Below are positions 1-6,513 of a stretch of 18,173 bases of DNA, piece after piece. Under the pieces are notes generated by a model, which made no database searches, was not told the origin of the DNA, and saw only the letters and a program-made list of their open reading frames with translations. Positions within the stretch are counted from its first letter, which is position 1, and the number at the start of each line of letters is the position of its first letter. Origin of the DNA: CAZFQG01 sp964520785 (GTDB taxonomy: Bacteria; Planctomycetota; Planctomycetia; Pirellulales; Thermoguttaceae); contig CAZFQG010000129.1 of the NCBI GenBank assembly GCA_964520785.1, positions 1 through 18,173 on the forward strand, in the 5' to 3' direction. The position numbers and the translations under genes were made by a program.

Positions 1-1006
1 CGTTTCGCCGCTTCAAATTCGTCAGCGCCACCGCCACCGTGTCCGCCACCGCCAAGGTGAATTCCAGATCGTCCGGGTCCGGCACTTTGTCGGCGTTGGT
101 AGAGTAGAGGTGGATCAGCCCGATCACCTTGTCCGCCTGGCGGATGGGGGCGCAGATGACGCTGGTGGCGTCGATCACGCCTCGGCTGTCCCGCCGGCCC
201 AGACTGCTGTCACCCATGACATGTCGGGCCAAGACCGCCTCCCCTTCGCGGAGGACCGTGTTCGCCAGGAAGTTCGAAACGCTCCGGTAGGGCTGCTTAC
301 CCAAACTTGCCGACGCGATAAGGTCGAGTTCCGGGAGGGTTCCCGGATTCCCCTCATCCTCGCCGCTCATCAGATGGATGGCGCCGGTGTCCGTCGGCGT
401 GTTCTCGAACAGTCCCGCTAGGGCCAGGTTCGCCATCGTTTCGATCTCTACCGATTTGGCCAACTCGAACGCAAGCCGGCACAAAACGGCGGCGGCCCGA
501 CCCGCCTTGGAAACGGAAGTCTCGCCGGCCGGCTCATCCGCTTCGCCGCCGGGCCCCAGGAACCGCGTCTGGACGCGGCGGTGCGTGATCGTGGTTGGTT
601 CGTAATCGGAAAGGACATTTTCCGAATCGTCCGTCATCGACCCGTCCTGGGTCAGACGGGTCTCCGGGGAGGCGTCCGGCCCCGGTTCATTGAACGCTTC
701 GGTCAGATGATGGACGAAGACCAATTGCGTCCGACCGATCCGTATTACGTCCCCCGGACGGAGGGGATAGTCGGTCGTGACGCGCGTATCCCGGATGATG
801 GTTCCATTACGACTCTCCAAATCGCGGAGAATCCAATCCCCCTCGCTGTAAAACACCTCGGCGTGGCCGCGGCTGCACCGCTCGTCCTTAATGACGATCT
901 GATTGGTGGGCGCGCGGCCGATCATCACGGCGTGATCCGGCACCAACCGAAACACGTCTGTCCATTTCAGTCCGTCGCGAATCACCAAATATGCCGTATC
1001 GGCCAC
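1..1006 (-). CDS. FHA-GAF domain signalling protein, 5' part (runs off the window)
   Basis: The minus frame is open from a GTG at 1006 to the window edge, giving 335 residues. A GAGAGG Shine-Dalgarno lies just upstream of the GTG. Residues about 5-100 form an FHA phosphopeptide-binding domain: GR at 30-31, the S-R-G-H core at 45-48, and D-L-E-S-R-N-G-T at 62-69. After a polar linker (about 105-165) comes a GAF domain (about 170-330) containing APIRQADKVIGLIHLYS and a closing LEFTLAVADTVAVAL helix. Planctomycetes commonly have cytoplasmic regulators with FHA then GAF then an output domain, often a sigma-54 AAA+ module or a phosphatase. The output domain here lies outside the window, so its activity cannot be read. 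FHA plus GAF suggests integration of Ser/Thr phosphorylation with a small-molecule or protein signal. Domain calls are firm; the whole-protein function is open. Confidence 0.88.
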   Translation of the reverse strand, partial: MADTAYLVIRDGLKWTDVFRLVPDHAVMIGRAPTNQIVIKDERCSRGHAEVFYSEGDWILRDLESRNGTIIRDTRVTTDYPLRPGDVIRIGRTQLVFVHHLTEAFNEPGPDASPETRLTQDGSMTDDSENVLSDYEPTTITHRRVQTRFLGPGGEADEPAGETSVSKAGRAAAVLCRLAFELAKSVEIETMANLALAGLFENTPTDTGAIHLMSGEDEGNPGTLPELDLIASASLGKQPYRSVSNFLANTVLREGEAVLARHVMGDSSLGRRDSRGVIDATSVICAPIRQADKVIGLIHLYSTNADKVPDPDDLEFTLAVADTVAVALTNLKRRN

Positions 1007-1329
1007 AAAATCCCTCTCAAAAACGAAAATACCCCTTAACTAAATACCGGCGGTTTCCCGAGAAAACCGGCGCATTTCTGTTGGAAACCAGCCTTCTTGC
1101 GCGTGAGATGCCTATAGATAGGGTATACTCCTTGGCCTATCCGGGACAAGGGGCGCCCTCGAAAAGGCGTCGTCTCGGAGAACCGCCATCGGGAGGTTCT
1201 GGACTCGCGGAATCGGGAAACCAGGGCGTCCCGAGAAGATATGGCAAGATATACTTGCGGAATGATCCTTAAGAAGGTACCATAAATTGACACGTTCTCG
1301 GACAAATGAGCTTTTGAGGAGTCTTTATC
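1007..1329. other. Intergenic region between divergent genes
   Basis: This 323-bp gap separates the divergent FHA-GAF and DUF1598-type genes, so it should hold both promoters and leaders. I see no credible gene in it. A short hairpin CGGTTT/AAACCG (1051-1056 with 1064-1069) lies about 45 bp upstream of the FHA-GAF start. A second potential stem, AGAACC/GGTTCT, falls around 1180-1201. TATACT-like hexamers occur at 1124-1129 and near 1249, and TTGACA at 1287-1292, but none has a correctly spaced partner. I therefore call no promoter. Confidence 0.5.
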
Positions 1330-2697
1330 ATGCGTCGTGCCGTTCGTTCCGGTAATACCGGTTGGTGCCTCGGATTTGCCGTGGCAGCGTTTGTGTGCCT
1401 GTGGCTTCCCGGTCTTTGCCACGCCCAATTCGCGTATCAATCCAGCGCGGTCGGCGGCGTCTCGATCAACCCGGACGGCCTCCTCGAGAACGCGACCATC
1501 GACGCGATGGGGACGCTTCGCGCCGAACGTCTGAAAATGAGCGAGCCGGTTCCGGCCGAGTTGAAGGCGGCGACGACGCTACGGAAGATCTCCCTACGCC
1601 GTTTGGAGAAGGCGATCGCCGAGTCGTTCGAGGAAGAAAAGCCGCTGAGTGACGAGATGCGCTACCTGGCCGGATTGCAGCGGATCGAATACGTGTTCGT
1701 CTACCCCGAACAGGGCGACATCGTCTTGGCCGGGCATGGCGCCGGGTGGACCGTCGACGAAAGGGGAACGATCGTCGGCACGGATACCGGCCGTCCGGTC
1801 TTGCTCCTCGACGACCTCTTGGTCGCCTTGCGGACCGCCCGGGGATCGGCCCAGCAGGGGATAAGCTGTTCGATCGACCCGACCGCCGAAGGCCTGAACC
1901 GGTTACGCGCCCTGGTTTCCGGGCTGAAGACGATCGGAAATCCATCGCAGACGATTTCCGCGATCCAAGACACGCTCGGACTCCAGACGATTACGGTCCG
2001 AGGCGTTCCCGATACGACGCATTTCGCCCGGGTGCTCGTGGCCGCCGATTTTCGGATGAAGCGAATCGCGATGGCCTTCGAGCCGTCCCCGGTGCGCGGC
2101 TTGCCGAGTTTTCTCGAAATGGTCGGCACGACCGGTCGAGGCATGAACAACATGCTTCCACGTTGGTGGCTGACGCCCAATTTCGAACCACTCTTGCGAG
2201 ATGCCGACGGCTTGGCTTGGAAGTTCCAGTCCACTTCGGTCAAGGCCATGGCGGAGGACGATTTTCTCAAGGATTCCGGCGAGCGGGAACGGACCGGCAA
2301 GGCGTCTGCCATCGCTCAGCGATGGGCCGACAACATGACCAAGGCCTATCCGGAGTTGGCGGTCGCCGATCCGGTCTTCGGACAACTCCAGAATTGCATG
2401 GAATTGGCCGTCGTCGGCGCCCTCGTCGTCCGCGAGAACCTGACGGAAAAGGCGAACTACAGTTTTCCACTTCTGATGGAAAACGGCGACTTGGATACGG
2501 TCGCCTTCGACGCCCCCTCGAAGGTCCGCTCCCAGGCGAGCGTTCTCCGCAAGGGGACGAAGTGGATCATCAGTGCATCCGGCGGCGTGGAAATTCCCTC
2601 TTTCGCCATCGCCGGTTCCCAAGAACCGACGAATTCGATCTACCCCGTCCGCGAGAAGGCGGAAAACCAGACACCGCAACACTGGTGGTGGAACTGA
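1330..2697 (+). CDS. Secreted DUF1598-type protein of unknown function
   Basis: 455 residues starting at an ATG preceded by GAGGAG at about 1316-1321. Residues 1-32 form a Sec signal peptide: basic N-terminus, hydrophobic stretch 13-28, and likely cleavage after CHA (32). The mature part has a G-G-V-S-I-N-P-D-G-L-L segment (42-52), an A-G-L-Q-R-I-E-Y-V-F-V-Y-P-E block (114-127) followed by DIVLAGHGAGW, a central region with MLPRWWLTPNFEPL, and a C-terminus ending HWWWN. This matches my recollection of DUF1598, a family almost confined to planctomycetes and without an assigned function. I see no catalytic motif or membrane anchor after the signal peptide. It is a single gene, convergent with the small secreted gene that follows. 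Export is well supported; the family name is moderately so, and function is unknown. Confidence 0.85.
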   Translation: MRRAVRSGNTGWCLGFAVAAFVCLWLPGLCHAQFAYQSSAVGGVSINPDGLLENATIDAMGTLRAERLKMSEPVPAELKAATTLRKISLRRLEKAIAESFEEEKPLSDEMRYLAGLQRIEYVFVYPEQGDIVLAGHGAGWTVDERGTIVGTDTGRPVLLLDDLLVALRTARGSAQQGISCSIDPTAEGLNRLRALVSGLKTIGNPSQTISAIQDTLGLQTITVRGVPDTTHFARVLVAADFRMKRIAMAFEPSPVRGLPSFLEMVGTTGRGMNNMLPRWWLTPNFEPLLRDADGLAWKFQSTSVKAMAEDDFLKDSGERERTGKASAIAQRWADNMTKAYPELAVADPVFGQLQNCMELAVVGALVVRENLTEKANYSFPLLMENGDLDTVAFDAPSKVRSQASVLRKGTKWIISASGGVEIPSFAIAGSQEPTNSIYPVREKAENQTPQHWWWN

Positions 2698-2783
2698 GCA
2701 TCACTCGGGGTGAGGTTCTAGCGTAGTTTGCTCCTCGCGAGACGGACGGGGTGAATCGCTGCGCGCCGAGCATTTGAGGGAAA

Positions 2784-2808
2784 GCCTTACCGAGAACGCC
2801 CGTAAGGC
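2784..2808 (-). terminator. Possible terminator hairpin at the end of the small secreted gene
   Basis: A perfect 7-bp stem GCCTTAC/GTAAGGC (2784-2790 with 2802-2808) with an 11-nt loop spans the stop codon of the 2787-3113 gene. On the minus strand it is followed only by a weak pyrimidine tract (TTTCCC), so this is a poor intrinsic terminator at best. The 89-bp convergent gap (2698-2786) holds no other structure I can identify. Confidence 0.3.
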
Positions 2809-3113
2809 GGCCATTCGTTCAGGTGGTGATACAAGTCTTGCGACGATTGCGGGAAGCCCGAACGCGGTCTGCTGGTAGTCCGGTATGATGGTACATAGAC
2901 CGATGGTACATAGTCCGATGGTACGTAGACCGATGGTACGTAGACCCGCTCAACCACCGGCTTTCGAACTACGACGACCTCGGTTTGCGGCGGGGTCCAT
3001 TGGCACGAGGGCTGCACGGTCCTCGCCCGCCAGAACCAAGCGGCGTCAACGGTGGCGGCACCCAGGAAGAGGACCATTCCAATCAGTACGGGAAGAACGA
3101 TTTGAAGTCGCAC
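2787..3113 (-). CDS. Small secreted protein with a VYVPS tandem repeat
   Basis: 108 residues. I chose the GTG at 3113 because AAGGAG sits 7-8 nt upstream and the resulting N-terminus is a clean signal peptide: VRLQ, then a hydrophobic stretch LPVLIGMVLFLGAA, then cleavage near VDA-AW. The longer open frame back to 3257 would put the signal peptide in the middle of the protein. The mature part has a WFWRAR segment, one Cys in PSCQW, a VVVVRKPVVERVYVPS stretch, and a five-residue repeat (VYVPS VYVPS DYVPS VYVPS) encoded by four 15-bp DNA units. A short polar tail (HHLNEWPPYGRSR) follows. I do not recognise a family. Tyr/Val/Pro-rich repeats suggest an extended extracytoplasmic or envelope-associated segment. 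It lies 3' of the sigma-54 activator on the same strand and may have its own sigma-54-like promoter. Confidence 0.72.
   Translation of the reverse strand: MRLQIVLPVLIGMVLFLGAATVDAAWFWRARTVQPSCQWTPPQTEVVVVRKPVVERVYVPSVYVPSDYVPSVYVPSYRTTSRPRSGFPQSSQDLYHHLNEWPPYGRSR
2886..2945. repeat. Four tandem 15-bp repeats inside the small secreted gene
   Basis: Four head-to-tail 15-bp units (2886-2900, 2901-2915, 2916-2930, 2931-2945) follow the plus-strand consensus CGATGGTACRTAGAC. Units 3 and 4 are identical; the others differ at one to three bases. On the coding (minus) strand each unit encodes (V/D)YVPS, so copy-number change stays in frame. Confidence 0.95.
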
Positions 3114-3166
3114 GGCAATCTCCTTTTGTTTGGGGTTCGTGAAGTGGTGTAGATACAAGCACTTCG

Positions 3167-3182
3167 TGCATTTCCCATGCCG
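3167..3182 (-). promoter_or_regulatory. Candidate sigma-54 promoter for the small secreted gene
   Basis: On the minus strand CGGCAT-N5-ATGCA has the invariant GG and GC separated by exactly 10 nt, as required for -24/-12 promoters. It matches 4 of 6 and 4 of 5 bases of TGGCAC-N5-TTGCA. A start about 12 nt past the GC would leave a leader of about 45 nt before the GTG at 3113. The neighbouring gene encodes a sigma-54 activator, which makes the site worth listing, but the match is partial. Confidence 0.3.
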
Positions 3183-3293
3183 AACGGGAGAACCCCGCTT
3201 TTTGAAGACGTATCCTCTTATCTTGAAGAGATTTGCGGCGTTCCATCGCCCCGCCACGTAGTTGCATTGTGCGACTTCTCGATGAGACTCCGC

Positions 3294-3310
3294 AGTCGCG
3301 AAATGCGACT
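3294..3310 (-). terminator. Hairpin just downstream of the sigma-54 activator gene
   Basis: A perfect 6-bp stem AGTCGC/GCGACT (3294-3299 with 3305-3310) with a 5-nt loop lies 15 bp beyond the activator's stop codon. A second stem, GCAAC/GTTGC, overlaps the stop codon itself. No U-tract follows on the minus strand, so termination activity is uncertain. Confidence 0.3.
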
Positions 3311-3324
3311 AGGCAACCACCTGA

Positions 3325-4707
3325 TTAGTTGCTGGAGTCTTCCGAGGCGATTCTCAGCGTCTTGAGTTTGCGGAAGAGGGTGGCACGATGGATTCCCAGG
3401 GCGTTGGCCGCCGCGTCGCGGTTTCCCTTGTGCCGTCTGAGGGTCTCGGCGATGTGGAGCGTTTCCATTTCGCGCAGGGTGATGGACCCGACGCGGGATT
3501 CGGCCGGCGAGGAGTCCTGTTGGGCCAGTTCCAGGGGAAGGTGCTCCGCTTCGATTATTCCCCCGAGGCACAAGACGAACGCATGTTCGATGATATTCTC
3601 CAGCTCGCGGATGTTGCCGGGGTAGTCGTGTTGCATGATCCGCAACATGGCGCGCTCGGACGCGCCGGTAATGTTCTTTCCGCTTAGGGCGTTGAATTTC
3701 GAGATGAAGTGGTCGACGAGAAGGGGAATATCGCCCCGCCGCGAGCGCAGCGGCGGCAGGCAAAGGCGAACCACGTTCAGACGGTAATAGAGATCCTGGC
3801 GGAACGCCCCCTCGCCCACGCGACGGTCGAGGTCCCGGTTGGTCGCCGTAATGAGACGCACGTCGGCGCGCCGAGATTCGACCGACCCGAGCGGTTCGAA
3901 CACGCGTTCCTGCAACACGCGCAAGAGCTTCGCCTGCATGGCCGGGGAAACGTCGCCGATTTCGTCGAGGAATAGGGTTCCCCCTTGGGCGGCGTCGAAC
4001 CGGCCGGGCTTGTCCCGGGTCGCGTCGGTGAAGGCTCCGGCTTTGTATCCGAACAATTCCGATTCCAGCAGGGAATCGGGGAGTGCCGCGCAATTGACGG
4101 CGACGAACGGTTTTTCGCGTCTAGGGGAATGGCCGTGAATCGCCCGGGCGACGAGTTCCTTGCCGGTTCCGCTCTCCCCCTCGATGAGGACGTTGCTGGA
4201 ACTCTCGGCGATTCTCGGAATGGTGTCGAGCAAGCTCCGCATGGCGTCGGACCGGGCCACGATATCGGCGAAGGTGTACTGGCGTTCCAGTTCTTTCCGA
4301 AGCCGTTCGATCTCGCTGAGATCGCGGAACGTTTCCACGCCGCCGATGACGTTTCCCTCGCGGTCCTTTAAGATGGCCGTCGAGATGCTCAGCGGGACCC
4401 TGCGGCCCCGGGCGTTGATGATGGAGCACCCCATGCAGACGACCCGCCTTCCGGTTCGGATGGTCTCGAAGAGGGCGCACTTCGTCTCGCAGCCTCGCCC
4501 CTTGAAAACTTCATGGCAGAGCTTCCCAACCGCCTCGTCGCGCGGAACGCCGGTGATTTCTTCCGCGGCGCGGTTGAAACAGGTAATCCGGCGCTGGCAA
4601 TCCACGGTGAAGACTCCATCGGCGACGCAGTCGAGCATGACTTCGCGGATCTCTTCGGGACAAGCCGACCGCATCGTGGATGGGTGGGAAGCCGCGTTGT
4701 GGGACAT
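3325..4707 (-). CDS. PAS-domain sigma-54-dependent transcriptional activator
   Basis: 460 residues from the ATG at 4707, which has an AGG about 9 nt upstream. The frame is open back to 4848, but that would overlap the ArsR gene. A PAS sensor (about 20-130) carries five cysteines at 64, 73, 77, 91 and 94 (CHEVFKGRGCETKC, then CMGC). A linker helix leads to the AAA+ sigma-54 interaction domain: Walker A GESGTGKE (177-184), GAFTDA (224-229) in place of the usual GAFTGA, and Walker B GGTLFLDEIGD (242-251). A Fis-type helix-turn-helix (NRDAAANALGIHRATLFRKL) ends the protein. It would bind enhancer sites and use ATP hydrolysis to open sigma-54 promoters. I recall GAFTDA in other PAS members of this family, so it is not clearly a defect. 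There is no receiver domain, so the cysteine-bearing PAS is the likely input, possibly sensing redox or a metal cluster. It follows the ArsR gene by 97 bp, probably in one transcript. Confidence 0.93.
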   Translation of the reverse strand: MSHNAASHPSTMRSACPEEIREVMLDCVADGVFTVDCQRRITCFNRAAEEITGVPRDEAVGKLCHEVFKGRGCETKCALFETIRTGRRVVCMGCSIINARGRRVPLSISTAILKDREGNVIGGVETFRDLSEIERLRKELERQYTFADIVARSDAMRSLLDTIPRIAESSSNVLIEGESGTGKELVARAIHGHSPRREKPFVAVNCAALPDSLLESELFGYKAGAFTDATRDKPGRFDAAQGGTLFLDEIGDVSPAMQAKLLRVLQERVFEPLGSVESRRADVRLITATNRDLDRRVGEGAFRQDLYYRLNVVRLCLPPLRSRRGDIPLLVDHFISKFNALSGKNITGASERAMLRIMQHDYPGNIRELENIIEHAFVLCLGGIIEAEHLPLELAQQDSSPAESRVGSITLREMETLHIAETLRRHKGNRDAAANALGIHRATLFRKLKTLRIASEDSSN

Positions 4708-4804
4708 CGTCGAAACCTCGTGGATGGTCGACGCTTGGAGGGTTCTATTCGGCGCGAGGCCGGAATCTTCCCGGAGAATCCGCCCCCTCACCGTGGTCTC
4801 CGGT

Positions 4805-5203
4805 TCACCCCGCGCCTTCTCCCGCTCCCTCCTTGAGGGCTTGGGCACGTGCCCGTTTCGCCTCGCGGAGGATTTGCTTGCAGTCGCTTTTCTTCACGGG
4901 GTGGTCTTCCCGGAGGAGAGGGATCAGCTTCTTCACGAGCGTCGGACGGACAATGTAATAGCAACGGTAGGTTCCGCACGGATGACTGGCGACTAGCTCC
5001 GCCTTGCGGAGGGCGGCCATGTGCTGCGACACCTGGGCCTGGCCCAGCGGAAGCTCCGAGTTGATATCCTTGACGCACCGGGGTCGCTGGCACAGCGCCT
5101 CCAGTATCTTCAAGCGGACCGGGTGCGCAATCACCGCCAGGAGGGCGGCCCGATCCTTCCAGATTTCGCTGTTTTCGACGGCCGGGGCCAATGTCGCTTC
5201 CAT
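4805..5203 (-). CDS. ArsR/SmtB-family winged-helix regulator with several cysteines
   Basis: 132 residues. I chose the ATG at 5203 (MEATLAPAV) because GGTGGAGAGAA lies just upstream and a promoter ends about 125 bp before it. The open frame continues to 5356, but that start coincides with the -35 box. Residues 15-95 form a typical ArsR winged helix: HPVRLKILEAL, recognition helix GQAQVSQHMAALRKAELV, and wing HPCGTYRCYYIV. Cysteines are at 38, 43, 76, 81 and 108. Aligned by eye with E. coli ArsR (ELCVCDL), C43 matches the first metal-binding cysteine but the second is Lys45, so it is not a canonical arsenite sensor. Cysteines in the recognition region and wing could serve redox, persulfide or metal sensing. 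ArsR proteins are usually repressors released by their signal. Its likely targets are its own operon and the adjacent thioredoxin and dsbD promoters (inferred). Confidence 0.92.
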   Translation of the reverse strand: MEATLAPAVENSEIWKDRAALLAVIAHPVRLKILEALCQRPRCVKDINSELPLGQAQVSQHMAALRKAELVASHPCGTYRCYYIVRPTLVKKLIPLLREDHPVKKSDCKQILREAKRARAQALKEGAGEGAG

Positions 5204-5327
5204 TTCTCTCCACCTCAATTCCCGCCCCGGAACGGTACGTCGACCGGTCTCGCCAGTGCGCCGGCTCCGGAAGGGGCGGCCTTGCGAACCGCCGGTCCGG
5301 CCAGCCTGCGTGTTAAACTCCACTTTC

Positions 5328-5356
5328 ACGATACTCAATCCCACACAGGGTGTCAA
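5328..5356 (-). promoter_or_regulatory. Sigma-70-type promoter of the ArsR/sigma-54-activator operon
   Basis: On the minus strand TTGACA (5356-5351) and TATCGT (5333-5328) are separated by exactly 17 bp. The -35 is perfect and the -10 matches 4 of 6. The predicted start near 5321 gives a leader of about 118 nt to the ArsR ATG at 5203. A small palindrome (ACAC-CCT-GTGT) lies just inside the -35 end. A weak 5-bp hairpin (5379-5395) between this promoter and the thioredoxin stop could end the upstream transcript. Confidence 0.6.
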
Positions 5357-5421
5357 TTGGGATCAGCGAAGGAGGATCGGAATACTCTGGATTCCATATC
5401 CCAGGGGGCATGCGTCGACGT

Positions 5422-6318
5422 TCACTTCTTCCGCGAAACGGTCGCTGACTCATGTTCGCTCGTTGCAAGGGGATTTCTCGGACGGAAGACGTCCGTCCAG
5501 TCGGATTGCTTGGCGGAGACCGTCCGGCCTTTCGGCCCTTCAGCGGTGTTCTCGGTCCGCTCCGGCGCCGCCAGGCCGGCGTTGATGAACGAGGAGACCT
5601 CCGTGGGACTCTTCGCGCCGACCAGAACTCGGCTGTTCCAGCCTTCATCCGTTTTCATCAGCCGGATCAACTGGGGAATCGCGCCCCCTCGGGCCAACTG
5701 AGTGGCGACCTCCGGCTGTTTGTCATAGTCGATATAGGCGAATTCGACCAGTTTCAACCCGCCGGCCTTGGCAACCCGGGGTAGAATGTTGTCCTTCATC
5801 TGAACGCACGCCGGGCACCAGTCGGCACCAATGAGGACCAGAAGCGGTTTTCCGGAGGCGATGCTCCTGGCGTGGGCGCTTTTGTAGTCGCTCTTGGGCT
5901 GCTTGGCGACCGCGGCGGCTCCGGGTTGTCCGGCGGGACCGTTGTCGGTCTTCACGAACGACCGGATTTCCGCGGGGCTCTTGGCCCCCACCAGGACTTG
6001 GTTTTTCCAGCCATCCTTCGTCCTGTCGAGACGGATCAACTGTGGAATCACGTCCGCCTGGCTGAGCCGGGCGGCAATCTTCGGTTGGCGGTCGGTGTCG
6101 ACATAGGCGAACTCGACGCCGTCGAGCCCGCCGCCCTTGGCGACCTTGGGTAGGATGTCGTTCTTCATTTTGACGCAGCCGGGACACCAGTTCGCCCCGA
6201 GCAGAACGACCAGTGGACGGCCCGTCGCGAGGCTCCGCTCGTACGCCCCGGCATAGTCGTCCGCGGGGGCTCCCAAAACGGTGGCTTGAAGTAAGAGGGT
6301 CAGTGCGATAGTGGACAT
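5422..6318 (-). CDS. Exported tandem double-thioredoxin-domain protein
   Basis: 298 residues from the ATG at 6318, chosen because AAGGAA lies about 9 nt upstream and the N-terminus becomes a short signal peptide (MSTIALTLLLQATVLGA, likely cleavage near GAPA). The frame is open back to 6444 without a better start. Two thioredoxin-like domains follow: residues 20-122 with W-C-P-G-C at 44-48, and 143-245 with W-C-P-A-C at 167-171. Each has an I-P-Q-L-I segment carrying the cis-proline. The domains are about 59% identical over 103 positions by hand count, so they arose by duplication within the gene. A polar tail of about 50 residues has no further cysteine. The protein should act outside the cytoplasmic membrane as a thiol-disulfide reductase or carrier, plausibly receiving electrons from the DsbD-type protein encoded upstream. 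Client proteins are unknown. Confidence 0.9.
   Translation of the reverse strand: MSTIALTLLLQATVLGAPADDYAGAYERSLATGRPLVVLLGANWCPGCVKMKNDILPKVAKGGGLDGVEFAYVDTDRQPKIAARLSQADVIPQLIRLDRTKDGWKNQVLVGAKSPAEIRSFVKTDNGPAGQPGAAAVAKQPKSDYKSAHARSIASGKPLLVLIGADWCPACVQMKDNILPRVAKAGGLKLVEFAYIDYDKQPEVATQLARGGAIPQLIRLMKTDEGWNSRVLVGAKSPTEVSSFINAGLAAPERTENTAEGPKGRTVSAKQSDWTDVFRPRNPLATSEHESATVSRKK
5584..6261 (-). repeat. Intragenic duplication of the thioredoxin domain
   Basis: Two copies of a segment of about 309 bp, with a period of 369 bp (123 codons), lie in the same frame: about 6261-5953 and 5892-5584. The longest shared protein blocks are IPQLIRL and VLVGAKSP. The DNA is clearly similar in the same blocks. 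Confidence 0.9.
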
Positions 6319-6456
6319 CGAATCAATTCCTTTCTGTAGGGAGGACATGGGCCGGTTCACCAGTTTGGACCACGCGTCGGATCCGTTTCCGCTGGCAACC
6401 TTCCAAAGCGGCTGGGACCGCGAGGGAACCGGCGAGCCGGACAATCTTTTCGTTAG

Positions 6457-6485
6457 AATATATCGACAAAACCATATATAATCAA
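6457..6485 (-). promoter_or_regulatory. Promoter of the double-thioredoxin gene with AT-rich flanks
   Basis: On the minus strand TTGATT (6485-6480) and TATATT (6462-6457) are exactly 17 bp apart. Transcription would start near 6450, leaving a leader of about 130 nt before the ATG at 6318. Two ATATAT blocks (6458-6463 and 6474-6479) sit symmetrically 10 bp apart across the spacer, overlapping the -10 and abutting the -35. This could be a repressor site of the ArsR 'AT-x-AT' kind. The surrounding 55 bp are strikingly AT-rich in a GC-rich genome. Confidence 0.65.
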
Positions 6486-6513
6486 CACTATATTTTGGAG
6501 CCCGCGGCTGATT

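Noticed and set aside
1240..1256. TGGCA...TTGC sequence resembling a sigma-54 promoter before the DUF1598-type gene
   Set aside because: The GG and GC are 12 nt apart instead of 10, a spacing sigma-54 does not tolerate.
1287..1292. Perfect TTGACA upstream of the DUF1598-type gene
   Set aside because: No acceptable -10 hexamer lies 16-18 bp downstream, and the distance to the start codon is too short.
1746..2726. 326-codon plus-strand frame inside the DUF1598-type gene
   Set aside because: Arg-rich shadow in the +2 frame with no start signals.
2886..2945. Tandem repeats as a CRISPR array or origin iterons
   Set aside because: The units are contiguous without spacers, lie in a reading frame and encode a regular peptide repeat.
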